NCBI GenBank assembly: GCA_009692465.1
Contig: SHZD01000002.1
Span: 1 to 64,000, forward strand
Length of the DNA: 64,000 nucleotides
From: Myxococcales bacterium
GTDB taxonomy: Bacteria > Myxococcota_A > UBA9042
Direction of reading: 5' to 3'
Shown: positions 9,865 to 19,098 of the stretch, piece by piece
How the letters are laid out: each line of letters starts with the position of its first letter
How positions within the stretch are numbered: the first letter of the stretch is position 1
Notes under the pieces: generated by a model
What the model was told of the DNA's origin: nothing
Databases searched by the model: none
The model's input: the letters and a program-made list of their open reading frames with translations, nothing else
Position numbers and translations under genes: made by a program

Positions 9865-9965
9865 AAAAGTACCTAATATTAAATAGTTAGACGCCGAGGC
9901 TGCGCGAGACTTTGGCTGGGTAGGCGCCCACGTCGCTGACCCAGACCTCCTACCGACTGTGGCGA

Positions 9966-10436
9966 TCAGCGTTTGAGTTGCTGCAACGCAGCCTGCACGG
10001 CTTCGGCGTGGCCTTTGACCGCGACCTTGGGCCACGCCTTGACCAGCACGCCCTGAGCGTCAATCAAAAAGGTCGAGCGAATGATCCCCATGATTTGCTT
10101 GCCATACATGACCTTGGCACCGAAGGCCCCATAAGAGCGCATGACTTCTTTGTCTGCGTCGGTCAACAGCACAAAATTGAGGCCATATTTTTTGCGAAAT
10201 CGCTGGTGAGCAGCGGCCCCATCAGCAGAAACGCCCAGCACCACCGCGTCTAGGTCGTCCGCCCAAGCCTGATTGTGGTCGCGAAAATCGCAGGCCTCGA
10301 TCGTACACCCCGGCGTATCGTCGCGCGGATAGAAATACAGCACGACCGGACGACCGTGCAGACCAGCCAACGACACCGTGGTGCCGTCATCGGCGGGCAG
10401 TGAGAATGGCGGCGCTGGTTGACCAATTTCGGGCAT
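9966..10436 (-). CDS. bcp: Thioredoxin-dependent peroxiredoxin (BCP type)
   Basis: 'PEIGQPAPPFSLPADDGTTVSLAGLHGRPVVLYFYPRDDTPGCTIEACDFRD...'. Confidence 0.93.
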   Translation of the reverse strand: MPEIGQPAPPFSLPADDGTTVSLAGLHGRPVVLYFYPRDDTPGCTIEACDFRDHNQAWADDLDAVVLGVSADGAAAHQRFRKKYGLNFVLLTDADKEVMRSYGAFGAKVMYGKQIMGIIRSTFLIDAQGVLVKAWPKVAVKGHAEAVQAALQQLKR

Positions 10437-10574
10437 GGCGATCTCCGCGGCTGGGCTGACCACAACCCTTTGCGGCGAGGGCCCAACACAGCAAAGCATG
10501 GTCCGCGGCGCTAACTTGCGCAAGTATGCTTGCTCAAGCTGCGATTGTGCCGTACGGTTGCGGTGGAGGTCGCC

Positions 10575-11309
10575 ATGCGGATCGCAATCATCAGTGACAT
10601 TCACGCCAACATTCAAGCGCTCACCAAAGTCTTGGAGCGCTGCGAACGCGAAGACGTCGACGAAGTCGTGTGCCTCGGTGACGTGGTCGGGTACGGCGGA
10701 AATCCCAATGAATGCTGCGAATTGTTGCGCGAATGGTGCAACGTCGTGCTCATGGGCAACCACGACGCGGCTACCGTAGGCGTGATGGATGCCGACTACT
10801 ACTACGACTCGGCGCGCCGGGTGTTGTATTGGTCGCGCCAAGAGTTGACCGACGAGAATTTTCGCTGGTTGTACTCGCTGCCGTACACCCATCAACGGCC
10901 CCACGCCGACGTCGCGTTTTACCACGCGGCGCCGATCATGCCGTCAGGGTTTTTCTATGTCGTTCGCGGTGAAGAGGCCGAAGCGCTGACGCGGATGAAA
11001 GAGGGCTTTTTTACCCATAATTTCATTGGACATTCGCACCTGACCACCGCCTATGAGTACACCGGCAAGAAGGTCAAAGAAGTGACCGGCCACTATCAAT
11101 ATCACGAAGGCAGCCGCTATTTGGTCAACGTCGGCTCCGTTGGCCAACCGCGCGATCGCAACCCTCAGGCCTGCTTTGTAATTTTCGACTGTGAAACCAA
11201 GGCGATGCAGCACGCGCGCGTGGCGTACGACATTGCCGGTGCCCAAGCCCGCATTCGTGAAGTCGGCCACGACGACAAATTCGCCAAGCGATTGCAGGTC
11301 GGCCAGTAG
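10575..11309 (+). CDS. Metallophosphoesterase family protein
   Basis: 'MRIAIISDIHANIQALTKVLE...VCLGDVVGYGGNPNECCELL...LMGNHD...IGHSH...VNVGSVGQPRD'. Confidence 0.9.
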   Translation: MRIAIISDIHANIQALTKVLERCEREDVDEVVCLGDVVGYGGNPNECCELLREWCNVVLMGNHDAATVGVMDADYYYDSARRVLYWSRQELTDENFRWLYSLPYTHQRPHADVAFYHAAPIMPSGFFYVVRGEEAEALTRMKEGFFTHNFIGHSHLTTAYEYTGKKVKEVTGHYQYHEGSRYLVNVGSVGQPRDRNPQACFVIFDCETKAMQHARVAYDIAGAQARIREVGHDDKFAKRLQVGQ

Positions 11310-11313
11310 AACT

Positions 11314-11380
11314 GACCGGCCAGCAGCACCGACCGGCCAGCAGCACCGACCGGCCAGCAGCACCGACCGGCCAGCAGCAC
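11314..11380. repeat. 17 bp tandem repeat (gaccggccagcagcacc), about 4 copies
   Basis: Direct reading just after the metallophosphoesterase stop. Confidence 0.9.
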
Positions 11381-11591
11381 GCGTCGGTTGCGCTAGGTGC
11401 TCGGTTCGAACTGCTCGCGCCATAACTAGTGAACATCGCTATTGACTTGCCTCCAATGACCGTTGGGGCTGGCTGGGCGTCGGCCAGACCGGCCAGAACA
11501 GTTACTGCGCTAGATCTTGCGCGGCTGGCCGCCTGTCCTAACTTTGCCGATTCTGTGGCGCCGTGCGGGCGCGATTAGGCAGGCTAAATCC

Positions 11592-13004
11592 ATGAAAAAA
11601 GAACAAGTTATCCTCGTTTTAATTCTAGTTTTTGTGGGCGGCTATGTGGCGGGCCGGGCCTCGCACAAGCCCAGTTCGTCGTCCACTTCGGCTTCGCCGC
11701 CGACGCTGGCGCCAGCAAGCCCTATGCCTCAGGTCGCGGCTGGCAGTCCGACACCGTCGCCTTCGCCTGCGCCCAGTTCGAATCCGAGTCCGACACCCAG
11801 TCCTAGCCCTAGTCCGAGTCCCAGCCCGAGCGCGGCACCCAGTGCCCCAGCCGATCCGAATCAGATCTGGCGCGCCGTGATCCATGATGACGACGCCAAA
11901 AAGGGCCCAGATTCGGTCAACGTCAAAATCGTAATCTTTGGCGCATTTGGCAATCAGGAAACCGTCGACTTTGCGCCGACCCTGCAAAACGTGGTCCAGG
12001 ACTTTGGCGACAAGGTGCAGATTCGCTGGAAGCACAAAGTGGTACCCATGCCGCATCCCGATTCGATCTTCGCTTCCGAAGTGGCAGCTGCGGCCAATGC
12101 ACAAGGAAAATTCTGGCCGCTTTTCGACAAGCTCATCAAAAGCTCGTCGATCTCGCCCAATTCGATCGAAACGGCCGCCAAGGAATCCGGGATCAACTGG
12201 GACAAGGTCAAGAAGGAAGTCGATGCCGGCAAGTGGCGTATGCAGGTGCTGCGCGACAGTTTGCTGGCCAGCGAGATCGCCGCCAATACCTATCCCAACA
12301 TCATGGTCAACGGCGTGCGGTTGGCCGCGCCTAAGACCTACGATCGGCTCAAGCCCATTATCGAAGAGCAGCTCAAGAAGTCCGAGGAGCAAGCCAAGAC
12401 AATGGGCAAGAAAGGGGTGGAGTTTTATCAAGAAATTGTCAAAGCCGGCAAAAACTTTGAACAAATGGGCGGACCCAAGCAGACCTTTGACGCCGCCGGC
12501 AGTCCCATTTTGGGCAAGGCCAACGCTAAGATTCAGGTCGCGGTGTTTGAGGACTTTCAGTGTCCCTTTTGTTCCAAGGTTGGTCCGAGCTTGAAGGAAT
12601 TCGCCAAAAAATTCCCCAACGACGTCGCCATTGTCTACAAGCACATGCCACTCGATATCCACGACAAGGCCCAAGGCGCGGCGGAGGCATCGATGGCAGC
12701 TCTGCAACAAGGACAAGACAAGTTTTGGGCGTACCACGACATCTTGTACAACAATCAGAACTCGCTGGAACAAGACAACTTGGTCAAATACGCCGAGCAG
12801 GCCGGCTTGGATATGGCTAAATTCAAGAAGGATTTGGAGCAGGGCACCGGTAAGCAGGTCATTGGCCGCGATGTCAGCGAGGGTCAACGGGCTGGCGTGT
12901 CCGGTACTCCTTCGGTGTACATCAACGGCATGAAATACCAAGGTCCGCGCGGGTATCCGCCTGAGGGCCTCGAAGCGGTCGCCCGTACCTACTACGGCCT
13001 GTAA
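11592..13004 (+). CDS. Secreted or membrane-anchored DsbA-family thiol:disulfide protein with two thioredoxin-like domains
   Basis: N-terminal TM, Pro/Ser linker, then DSBA-like domain 1 and domain 2 with 'VFEDFQCPFCSKVGPSLKEFAKKFPNDVAIVYKHMPLDIHDKA...GVSGTPSVYINGM'. Confidence 0.87.
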   Translation: MKKEQVILVLILVFVGGYVAGRASHKPSSSSTSASPPTLAPASPMPQVAAGSPTPSPSPAPSSNPSPTPSPSPSPSPSPSAAPSAPADPNQIWRAVIHDDDAKKGPDSVNVKIVIFGAFGNQETVDFAPTLQNVVQDFGDKVQIRWKHKVVPMPHPDSIFASEVAAAANAQGKFWPLFDKLIKSSSISPNSIETAAKESGINWDKVKKEVDAGKWRMQVLRDSLLASEIAANTYPNIMVNGVRLAAPKTYDRLKPIIEEQLKKSEEQAKTMGKKGVEFYQEIVKAGKNFEQMGGPKQTFDAAGSPILGKANAKIQVAVFEDFQCPFCSKVGPSLKEFAKKFPNDVAIVYKHMPLDIHDKAQGAAEASMAALQQGQDKFWAYHDILYNNQNSLEQDNLVKYAEQAGLDMAKFKKDLEQGTGKQVIGRDVSEGQRAGVSGTPSVYINGMKYQGPRGYPPEGLEAVARTYYGL

Positions 13005-13065
13005 GCGAACTCGCCAGTTCGTCGCAGCAGTAGATTGTCTGAGCGCTGGCAAAAAGCCTTGCAGG

Positions 13066-13635
13066 TCACCGCTCGCCGGTCGTCTCACCTTCGGGTGCCA
13101 AGCGGGCCAGCACGGCTTCCAAGGCTAATTCGGCGCCGCCATCGTCCGTCATCCAATCATGGGCATCGAATCGGCTCAGATCGCACACCCGCTGGCCCGG
13201 CGCAGCGTCTGGGATCGCGGCACACGCCTGCAGTTTGGCCACCAACGATCGCAGCGATCGGGTCGGCACTCGGGAAAACTGCAGCTGAGGGACGGGGTGG
13301 CAAGCCACCCAGCCGCCGTGATTGTTGCCGCAATACATCGCGGCGGTCCAAGTCAACTGCTCGCTATTTAAGGCTAAAATCGTCGGTCGGTAACCCAAGC
13401 GCCGCAGCGCCGCCGCCGCCATCAGCCCGCCGTCTAGCGGATGAACCTGACGGTCGCGCAGCGCGGTCAACGGGCTATGCAACCGCGACCAGTCGACCGC
13501 GGCGATGCGGTTGAGCCAATCTGCGATGGCTGCCGGATCACTCAGGCGTTCGATCTCGCGCAGCGCCAAATCCGGCCATTGCGCGGTCAACGCCGTGAAA
13601 CTCGCCATGCTGCTTTGGACTGCGCCTGCTGCCAT
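13066..13635 (-). CDS. Hypothetical protein
   Basis: Intact 189 aa ORF; no family recognised. Confidence 0.5.
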   Translation of the reverse strand: MAAGAVQSSMASFTALTAQWPDLALREIERLSDPAAIADWLNRIAAVDWSRLHSPLTALRDRQVHPLDGGLMAAAALRRLGYRPTILALNSEQLTWTAAMYCGNNHGGWVACHPVPQLQFSRVPTRSLRSLVAKLQACAAIPDAAPGQRVCDLSRFDAHDWMTDDGGAELALEAVLARLAPEGETTGER

Positions 13636-13763
13636 CCGTGCCCCTGCCTCTAGCGCAACCGACCCCAGCGCCGGGCGGCCACTGTGCCCCGCGCGGCGAT
13701 GACAAGCAAATCCAACGCGCGCTAGACTGAGATCACGGTGCCGGGCGGCGCCCAGAGATCAGG

Positions 13764-14717
13764 ATGGCAATAGCAGTAATTCCAGGCAACTCGCCCGATG
13801 TGCGTGTGTGGCTCAACGGCAGTATCGTCGATGCGCAGGCCGCCCGATTGCCGCACCTGACCCACTCTTTTCACTATGGTTTAGCTGCGTTCGAGGGCAT
13901 TCGCGCCTATGAAACAGCGTCAGGGCAGGGTGCGGTGTTTCGCCTGCACGACCACTGCAAGCGCTTGGTGAACAGTGCCCACATTGCAACTCTGGATGCT
14001 GGCTTGCAATTTACTGCCCAAGACATTGCCGACGGCTGTGTGCAGGCGCTGCAAGCCAATAAACTTGCTGCGGGCTACCTGCGGCCTGTGATCTACATCG
14101 CCGACGGCGCCATGGGCATTGGTGCGGCGGCCAACCCGATTCATGTGCTGATTGCGGCGTGGAAGTGGGGCGCGTATTTGGGCGAAGAAGGATTGCGCAA
14201 CGGTATTGCCGCCAAGATTTCTGCCTTCCAACGTCCGGGCCACGCCACCGTCATGTCCAAGGCCAAAATTACCGGACATTATGTCAACTCGATCTTGGCC
14301 AAACGCGAAGCGCTGGCTTGTGGGGCCGATGAGGCGATTCTGCTCAATGAGCAAGGGTATGTCACTGAAGCTTCTGGCGAAAATATCTTTATGGTCCAAG
14401 ACGGCGTGTTGATTACGCCGCCGCTCGGTCTCAATATTTTGGGCGGCATTACCCGGGCGACCATTTTGAAAATGGCCCGCGATCTCGGGGTGCCGACCGA
14501 AGAGCGCTTGTTCGCTCGCGATGAATTGTACTGCGCGGACGAGGTGTTTTTGACCGGCACCGCCGCCGAAGTGACCCCGGTCCGCGAGGTCGATGGGCGC
14601 AAGATCGGCGCAGGCGGCCGCGGCCCGCTAACGACGCAACTGCAGCGCGCCTATTTTGAGGTCGTTCAGGGCCGCAATGCGGATTACGCTCGCTGGCTGA
14701 CCCCATTTTCGGTGTAA
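13764..14717 (+). CDS. ilvE: Branched-chain amino acid aminotransferase
   Basis: 'SFHYGLAAFEGIRAYET...VFRLHDHCKRLVNSA...GYVTEASGENIFMVQDGVLITPPL...ILGGITRATILKMARDLG'. Confidence 0.93.
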   Translation: MAIAVIPGNSPDVRVWLNGSIVDAQAARLPHLTHSFHYGLAAFEGIRAYETASGQGAVFRLHDHCKRLVNSAHIATLDAGLQFTAQDIADGCVQALQANKLAAGYLRPVIYIADGAMGIGAAANPIHVLIAAWKWGAYLGEEGLRNGIAAKISAFQRPGHATVMSKAKITGHYVNSILAKREALACGADEAILLNEQGYVTEASGENIFMVQDGVLITPPLGLNILGGITRATILKMARDLGVPTEERLFARDELYCADEVFLTGTAAEVTPVREVDGRKIGAGGRGPLTTQLQRAYFEVVQGRNADYARWLTPFSV

Positions 14718-14776
14718 AATTCGAGCGGTCGCTTGGCCCTGCCAACCGCTGCACCAAACCTGACAGAAAGTAGCGA

Positions 14777-14982
14777 CTAGGAGCCTGTCGGAAATCAATC
14801 GGCTGTGAAATGTCTATCAGGTTATACACAATGAATCTATTACGATCCGACAGGCTCCTAGCCAGTCAACTATTCTCAACTGTCCGAAACTGGCCGAAGT
14901 GAATCCGTGCAGTTTCGGACAGTTGCCGCCGTCTAGCCAGACGGCGCTAGGTGCGAGTCGGAATACTCCGACACGCTCCTAG
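14777..14982 (+). mobile_element. MITE-like element family A, copy 2
   Basis: CTAGGAGCCTGTCGGAAATC...ACTCCGACACGCTCCTAG. Confidence 0.88.
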
Positions 14983-15035
14983 AGCGCGAATTCAGGCCGC
15001 AATATGGGCGGCACGGCGAAATTAGGGCGGAAGTC

Positions 15036-16409
15036 ATGGCGTTTTTCGAGCAATTTGCGGCGTGGATGCCTGAAGATTTTGCCGCTTGGCAACCAGCCAA
15101 ACGAGCATCCAACCGCTTTACCCCCGAGCGCAGTCGGGTGCGCGAGCGCCTCAAGTCGTTGGTCGAACAGGCGTTACTCCGTCAAAGTCTGCAGCGCGGT
15201 GACTTGGAACTGTGGGCCAGCAAAGCCGAGCCGCATTTTTTCAATGACCACGTAGTCGACCACGCCATCGCCCTTTTGGCGCGACCGCAGGCCTTTCGCG
15301 ATCGGCTGGAGGCGCTGAATTCTGCGGTATCCAGTGCTAATCCAGAGAAATTTCATGCGCATATTGGCGTGCGCGTCGATGTGGACGGCGTAGTCATCGA
15401 GCTGAGTGCGCCGGCCGGCGCCGCTTTTGAGCTGGAGGCCGCCCGCGCCGCCGTACACGACTGGTCGATGTGGGCGGAGTTATTGGGTTGGGCGCTGCCG
15501 GCCAGTGATGCGCGCGATGTCAGTGTGGCCCGTCGGTGGTCGGTGCAAGAGGCGCTTGACTGGGCCGACCCGATCGGTGATGTCGGGATGTGGGCGAGCC
15601 AAGCATTGCCCGCTCTGGCACAACTGCTTGAACAGACTGATAAAAACTCGAACACTCCGCCAAGCGCGGCGCTGCCAGTGCCTGCAGCCGCGGCGCTGCC
15701 GCCTGCCACGATTCAAGCTCCACCGCGCCAATGGCAGCCCTATCGGCCAACCGCCCCGGCCCCACCACGGCGGGCCCCGATCGAGCCGCGACCCAGTCTG
15801 ATCGAGCGCATCGTACCGTATATGCAAGCGCCGCCTGAGCCGCCGCCCCTGCACCACCACGACCAGCATGGGCACGGCCATGAACGGCGAGAGCCGCCGC
15901 GCGATCGCGGTGCTGAGGGCAATTGGCAGGGTTCGCCACCCGCTGGGCGCCACCGGGATACACAGTGGCGGCCCGACAGTCAGCGCCAGCCCGACCGGCC
16001 CGAGGCGCATGGGCCGCCAGATACGCGCGGTGGGCAGCGCTCAGTTGCTGATCCACGAATGGGCGACGGGCGCCCGCGGCCTGATTCCCGGTTGGGCGAC
16101 CCGGGCTCCGATGCCCGCGGCGGGCTTGCTGGAATCGATCAGCGTCGGCGTCACCCAGACGAGCACCGACCGCCTGATCGTGGCCGAGCGCCGCCGCGAA
16201 GTCACGGCGATCACCAGTCGAGTTCGCGGCCGCCTGCTGCCCCGCCGCCGCCGCAAGGCCCTCAGTCCGGTGCGCTAGTGGTGCTGACCGGTGGCTTGTT
16301 GGCCGGCAAAGAGGGCCAAGTCGTGGCCAATCTGGGTCGAACAATCAAAGTGCGCGTTGGCAAACTGGAATTCGAGCTGCCGGCCTATCAGGTTCAAGCC
16401 GCCGCCTAA
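15036..16409 (+). CDS. Hypothetical protein with Pro/Arg-rich central region and C-terminal KOW-like motif
   Basis: 'GALVVLTGGLLAGKEGQVVANLGRTIKVRVGKLEFELPAYQVQ' at the C-terminus. Confidence 0.65.
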   Translation: MAFFEQFAAWMPEDFAAWQPAKRASNRFTPERSRVRERLKSLVEQALLRQSLQRGDLELWASKAEPHFFNDHVVDHAIALLARPQAFRDRLEALNSAVSSANPEKFHAHIGVRVDVDGVVIELSAPAGAAFELEAARAAVHDWSMWAELLGWALPASDARDVSVARRWSVQEALDWADPIGDVGMWASQALPALAQLLEQTDKNSNTPPSAALPVPAAAALPPATIQAPPRQWQPYRPTAPAPPRRAPIEPRPSLIERIVPYMQAPPEPPPLHHHDQHGHGHERREPPRDRGAEGNWQGSPPAGRHRDTQWRPDSQRQPDRPEAHGPPDTRGGQRSVADPRMGDGRPRPDSRLGDPGSDARGGLAGIDQRRRHPDEHRPPDRGRAPPRSHGDHQSSSRPPAAPPPPQGPQSGALVVLTGGLLAGKEGQVVANLGRTIKVRVGKLEFELPAYQVQAAA

Positions 16410-16684
16410 GGGCCCGTGCAAAATTAAGTCGATTTTGAACCCCGGCCCCTTGCTTGCCTGCTGGGTCGCTAAAGAACTGTCCTCAACTAACTCGATCGAT
16501 CTGGGCACCACAGGAGCGGCGAGTCGGCCTTTGAGGACGCGAGCTTAGCGACCAACAAAGCCAGCAAACGGAATCAGTCCCACAATGACTTATTCTGGGA
16601 CAGTTCCTAACTCGCGGCCTTGCAATCCGGCTCGACGCTGCATTCCTATCCCGAAGCGATCGCGTCGTTCTTGCACGCGCCCCA
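16407..16684 (+). mobile_element. Family B element interrupted by a family C element
   Basis: TAAGGGCCCGTGCAAAATTAAGTCGATTTTG... aligns to 32114-32253; interrupted at 16470-16609. Confidence 0.75.
16470..16609 (-). mobile_element. MITE-like element family C, copy 1 (nested)
   Basis: TA-AAGAACTGTCC...GGACAGTTCC-TA; reverse complement of 38295-38434. Confidence 0.85.
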
Positions 16685-16710
16685 AGGCCAAGATGAGCGT
16701 AAATGCTCCA

Positions 16711-18084
16711 TTAAATCAAGCCAATCCGGACCAACGTCGCAATGGTGCTCCAGCCTAGGGCGAACACCAACGCCACCGCACCCACCCACAAAAACTGCCG
16801 CACCACTCGCCGGGTCGGCCACCACGGCGGGGTCGCAGCCGATGTCCATTGCGCCTGGCTGATCACTGGATCGGGATGCGTCGAATGGGCGGCGGCCATA
16901 TCCAGATCGGCGCGCTGGTCAGGGGTCAGGTAGGCGCGCGGATACATCATCGAAGGCTGACGGGCACTGGCTGGCGCAAAGGTTTCCGGTGCAGTTTGAC
17001 TATGTTGGGGCCGACGGGGCCGAGCTTGCGGGTGCTCTAGAGGGCTTTGCGCCACCACCGACAGCTGCGAAGGCTGGTACTCGTCGGCGCCCATTTTCGC
17101 CAACGGCGGGGTCGCAATCGCGTTTTGTGGCACCGAGCCCGGCGGCGCAGCTTGCAGCAGTTTGCGCACGTCTTCGGCGAGACGCGCGTTATCGTAACCA
17201 GGCGAAGTGGTGCGCAGCCAGCCTTCCAAATCGGCGGCCAGTAGCCCCATCGACTGATAGCGGGTCGCTTTGTTGCGCTCCAAAGCCATGTGAATGATCG
17301 CCGATAGTTCGGTAGACAGCCCGTCGGCCAGGTTATGCGCCTTGGTGATCGGATCTTCGCGCACGGCGCGCAACACCGCAAACGGCGAACCGGAGCCCAT
17401 CGCGCGAAACAGTGGCTTGCCGGTCACCATTTCCCACATGCACACGCCGAGGCTGAACACGTCGCTGCGGCCGTCGACCAGCTCGGCGCTGGCCTGCTCG
17501 GGGCTCATGTAGGCGTATTTGCCTTTGATGATGCCAGCCATCGTCTGCTGGATGCGGGCGGCGACCTTGGCGACGCCAAAGTCGATGATCTTGACCTCGC
17601 CGCCGCGCGCAATCAGCACGTTTTGTGGGCTGACATCGCGGTGGACAATGCCCAGCCGGGTGCCATTTTCGTCGAGCAGCTCGTGCGCGTGCTCCAAGCC
17701 GCGGGCAATGCCGGCGCAGACATAGGCGACCATCGTCGGCGACGCTCGCGCTCCGCGGTTTTCGCAGGTCGCCGCCAGCGTGCCCAAATCGACGCCGTCG
17801 ACGTACTCCATAATGAAAAAATAGGTGCCATCGTGGCAGCCGAGCTCAAAAGTCTGAGCGATATTGCTGTGATCAAAGCGCATCGCTAGGCGCGCTTCTT
17901 GAACCAACATCTCGACTGCGCTTTGGTCCTCGGTCAACTGGGCGTGCATGCGCTTGAGCGCCACCAACTTGTTGTCGCCGTGCGTCGTCGGCGCCTTGGC
18001 CAGATAAACCTCGGCCATGCCGCCGCGACCTAGGCGCCGCAGTAGCTCATAGGGTCCAAATTGTTGAGGAAATTCGTTGCGCAC
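16711..18084 (-). CDS. Serine/threonine protein kinase with C-terminal TM segment
   Basis: 'FGPYELLRRLGRGGMAEVYLAK...IVHRDVSPQNVLIARGGEVKIIDFGVAK...KYAYMSPEQ'. Confidence 0.95.
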   Translation of the reverse strand: MRNEFPQQFGPYELLRRLGRGGMAEVYLAKAPTTHGDNKLVALKRMHAQLTEDQSAVEMLVQEARLAMRFDHSNIAQTFELGCHDGTYFFIMEYVDGVDLGTLAATCENRGARASPTMVAYVCAGIARGLEHAHELLDENGTRLGIVHRDVSPQNVLIARGGEVKIIDFGVAKVAARIQQTMAGIIKGKYAYMSPEQASAELVDGRSDVFSLGVCMWEMVTGKPLFRAMGSGSPFAVLRAVREDPITKAHNLADGLSTELSAIIHMALERNKATRYQSMGLLAADLEGWLRTTSPGYDNARLAEDVRKLLQAAPPGSVPQNAIATPPLAKMGADEYQPSQLSVVAQSPLEHPQARPRRPQHSQTAPETFAPASARQPSMMYPRAYLTPDQRADLDMAAAHSTHPDPVISQAQWTSAATPPWWPTRRVVRQFLWVGAVALVFALGWSTIATLVRIGLI

Positions 18085-18156
18085 GGCCCAGCCACAGACA
18101 AGGGCATTACTCTAACACTGCGTCCGCAGCCAGCCAACTTTGGCGACGTCTCAAAA

Positions 18157-19098
18157 TTAGCATAAAAATTCAAGAAGTTCCACGTTGACCGCCTCTGGTT
18201 CTTCTTGCTGCAGCCAGTGGCCGGCGTCGGCAAAATAGCGCACTTCAAACGGCCCGCTGCACCAGTGTTGCGCTTCGGGTGCCAGAAAATCGCCCAACGC
18301 CGGATCCTTGCGACCCCACAGCGTCAGCACCGGACACGCGATCGGCCGCGCCAATGAGTCGGTCAGCGCCAAGAACTTGGGGATCGAGCGGTAATAGGCC
18401 AGCGCCGCTTGGGCAACTCCCGGCCGGGCGATACGCTCGCCGTAGACGGCAAAATCGGTGCGCGCAAAGGCCGAACGCTTGCCAGCGGCCCCCAAAAACG
18501 ATCGAGCCATGGCGGTCACGGGGTCTTTGGCAATCCAACGCTCGGTCAAGCCGGGAATCTGAAACATCACCATGTACCAAGACTTGAACAACTGCGACGG
18601 ATGGCGCCACAAGGACCGACGAAAAGCCAACGGGTGCGGGGCATTGAGAATGACCAACCGCTGCACAACCTGCGGATGCACAGCCGCCAGCGCCCACGCG
18701 ATGGCGCCACCCCAATCGTGCGCCACCACCATCGCCGACTCTGCGTGGCCACGCTCGCTTTGCAACACCTTGATAAGAAGCGCGATGTCCTCGGCAAGAG
18801 TGGCGATATCGTACCCGCCTTGGCGCGGGTCCGGCTTGTCACTGTCGCCATAACCGCGCAAGTCGGGTGCCACGGCCAAAAATCCGGCGTCGCCCAGCGC
18901 CCGCAATTGGTGCCGCCACGACCACCAAAACTCGGGAAAGCCGTGCAAAAACACCACCAGCTGCCCATTGATGGGACCGTGGCTGGCCACATGCAGACTC
19001 AGGTGCGGGCGAACCGTTAGCCGTCGCTGAGAAAATCCTTCAGTTTTAGGTAGTTGCAACCCTAACCACCACAGCCAGGCAACGGAATATGGGTGCAA
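18157..19098 (-). CDS. Alpha/beta hydrolase (epoxide hydrolase-like)
   Basis: 'VVFLHGFPEFWWSWRHQLRALGDAGFLAVAPDLRGYGDSDKP...VVAHDWGGAIAWALA'; start uncertain (overlaps upstream gene). Confidence 0.87.
   Translation of the reverse strand: MHPYSVAWLWWLGLQLPKTEGFSQRRLTVRPHLSLHVASHGPINGQLVVFLHGFPEFWWSWRHQLRALGDAGFLAVAPDLRGYGDSDKPDPRQGGYDIATLAEDIALLIKVLQSERGHAESAMVVAHDWGGAIAWALAAVHPQVVQRLVILNAPHPLAFRRSLWRHPSQLFKSWYMVMFQIPGLTERWIAKDPVTAMARSFLGAAGKRSAFARTDFAVYGERIARPGVAQAALAYYRSIPKFLALTDSLARPIACPVLTLWGRKDPALGDFLAPEAQHWCSGPFEVRYFADAGHWLQQEEPEAVNVELLEFLC

Noticed and set aside
11625-13088. 487 aa minus-strand ORF opposite the DsbA-like gene
   Set aside because: Antisense shadow ORF; the plus strand has clear thioredoxin-fold motifs.
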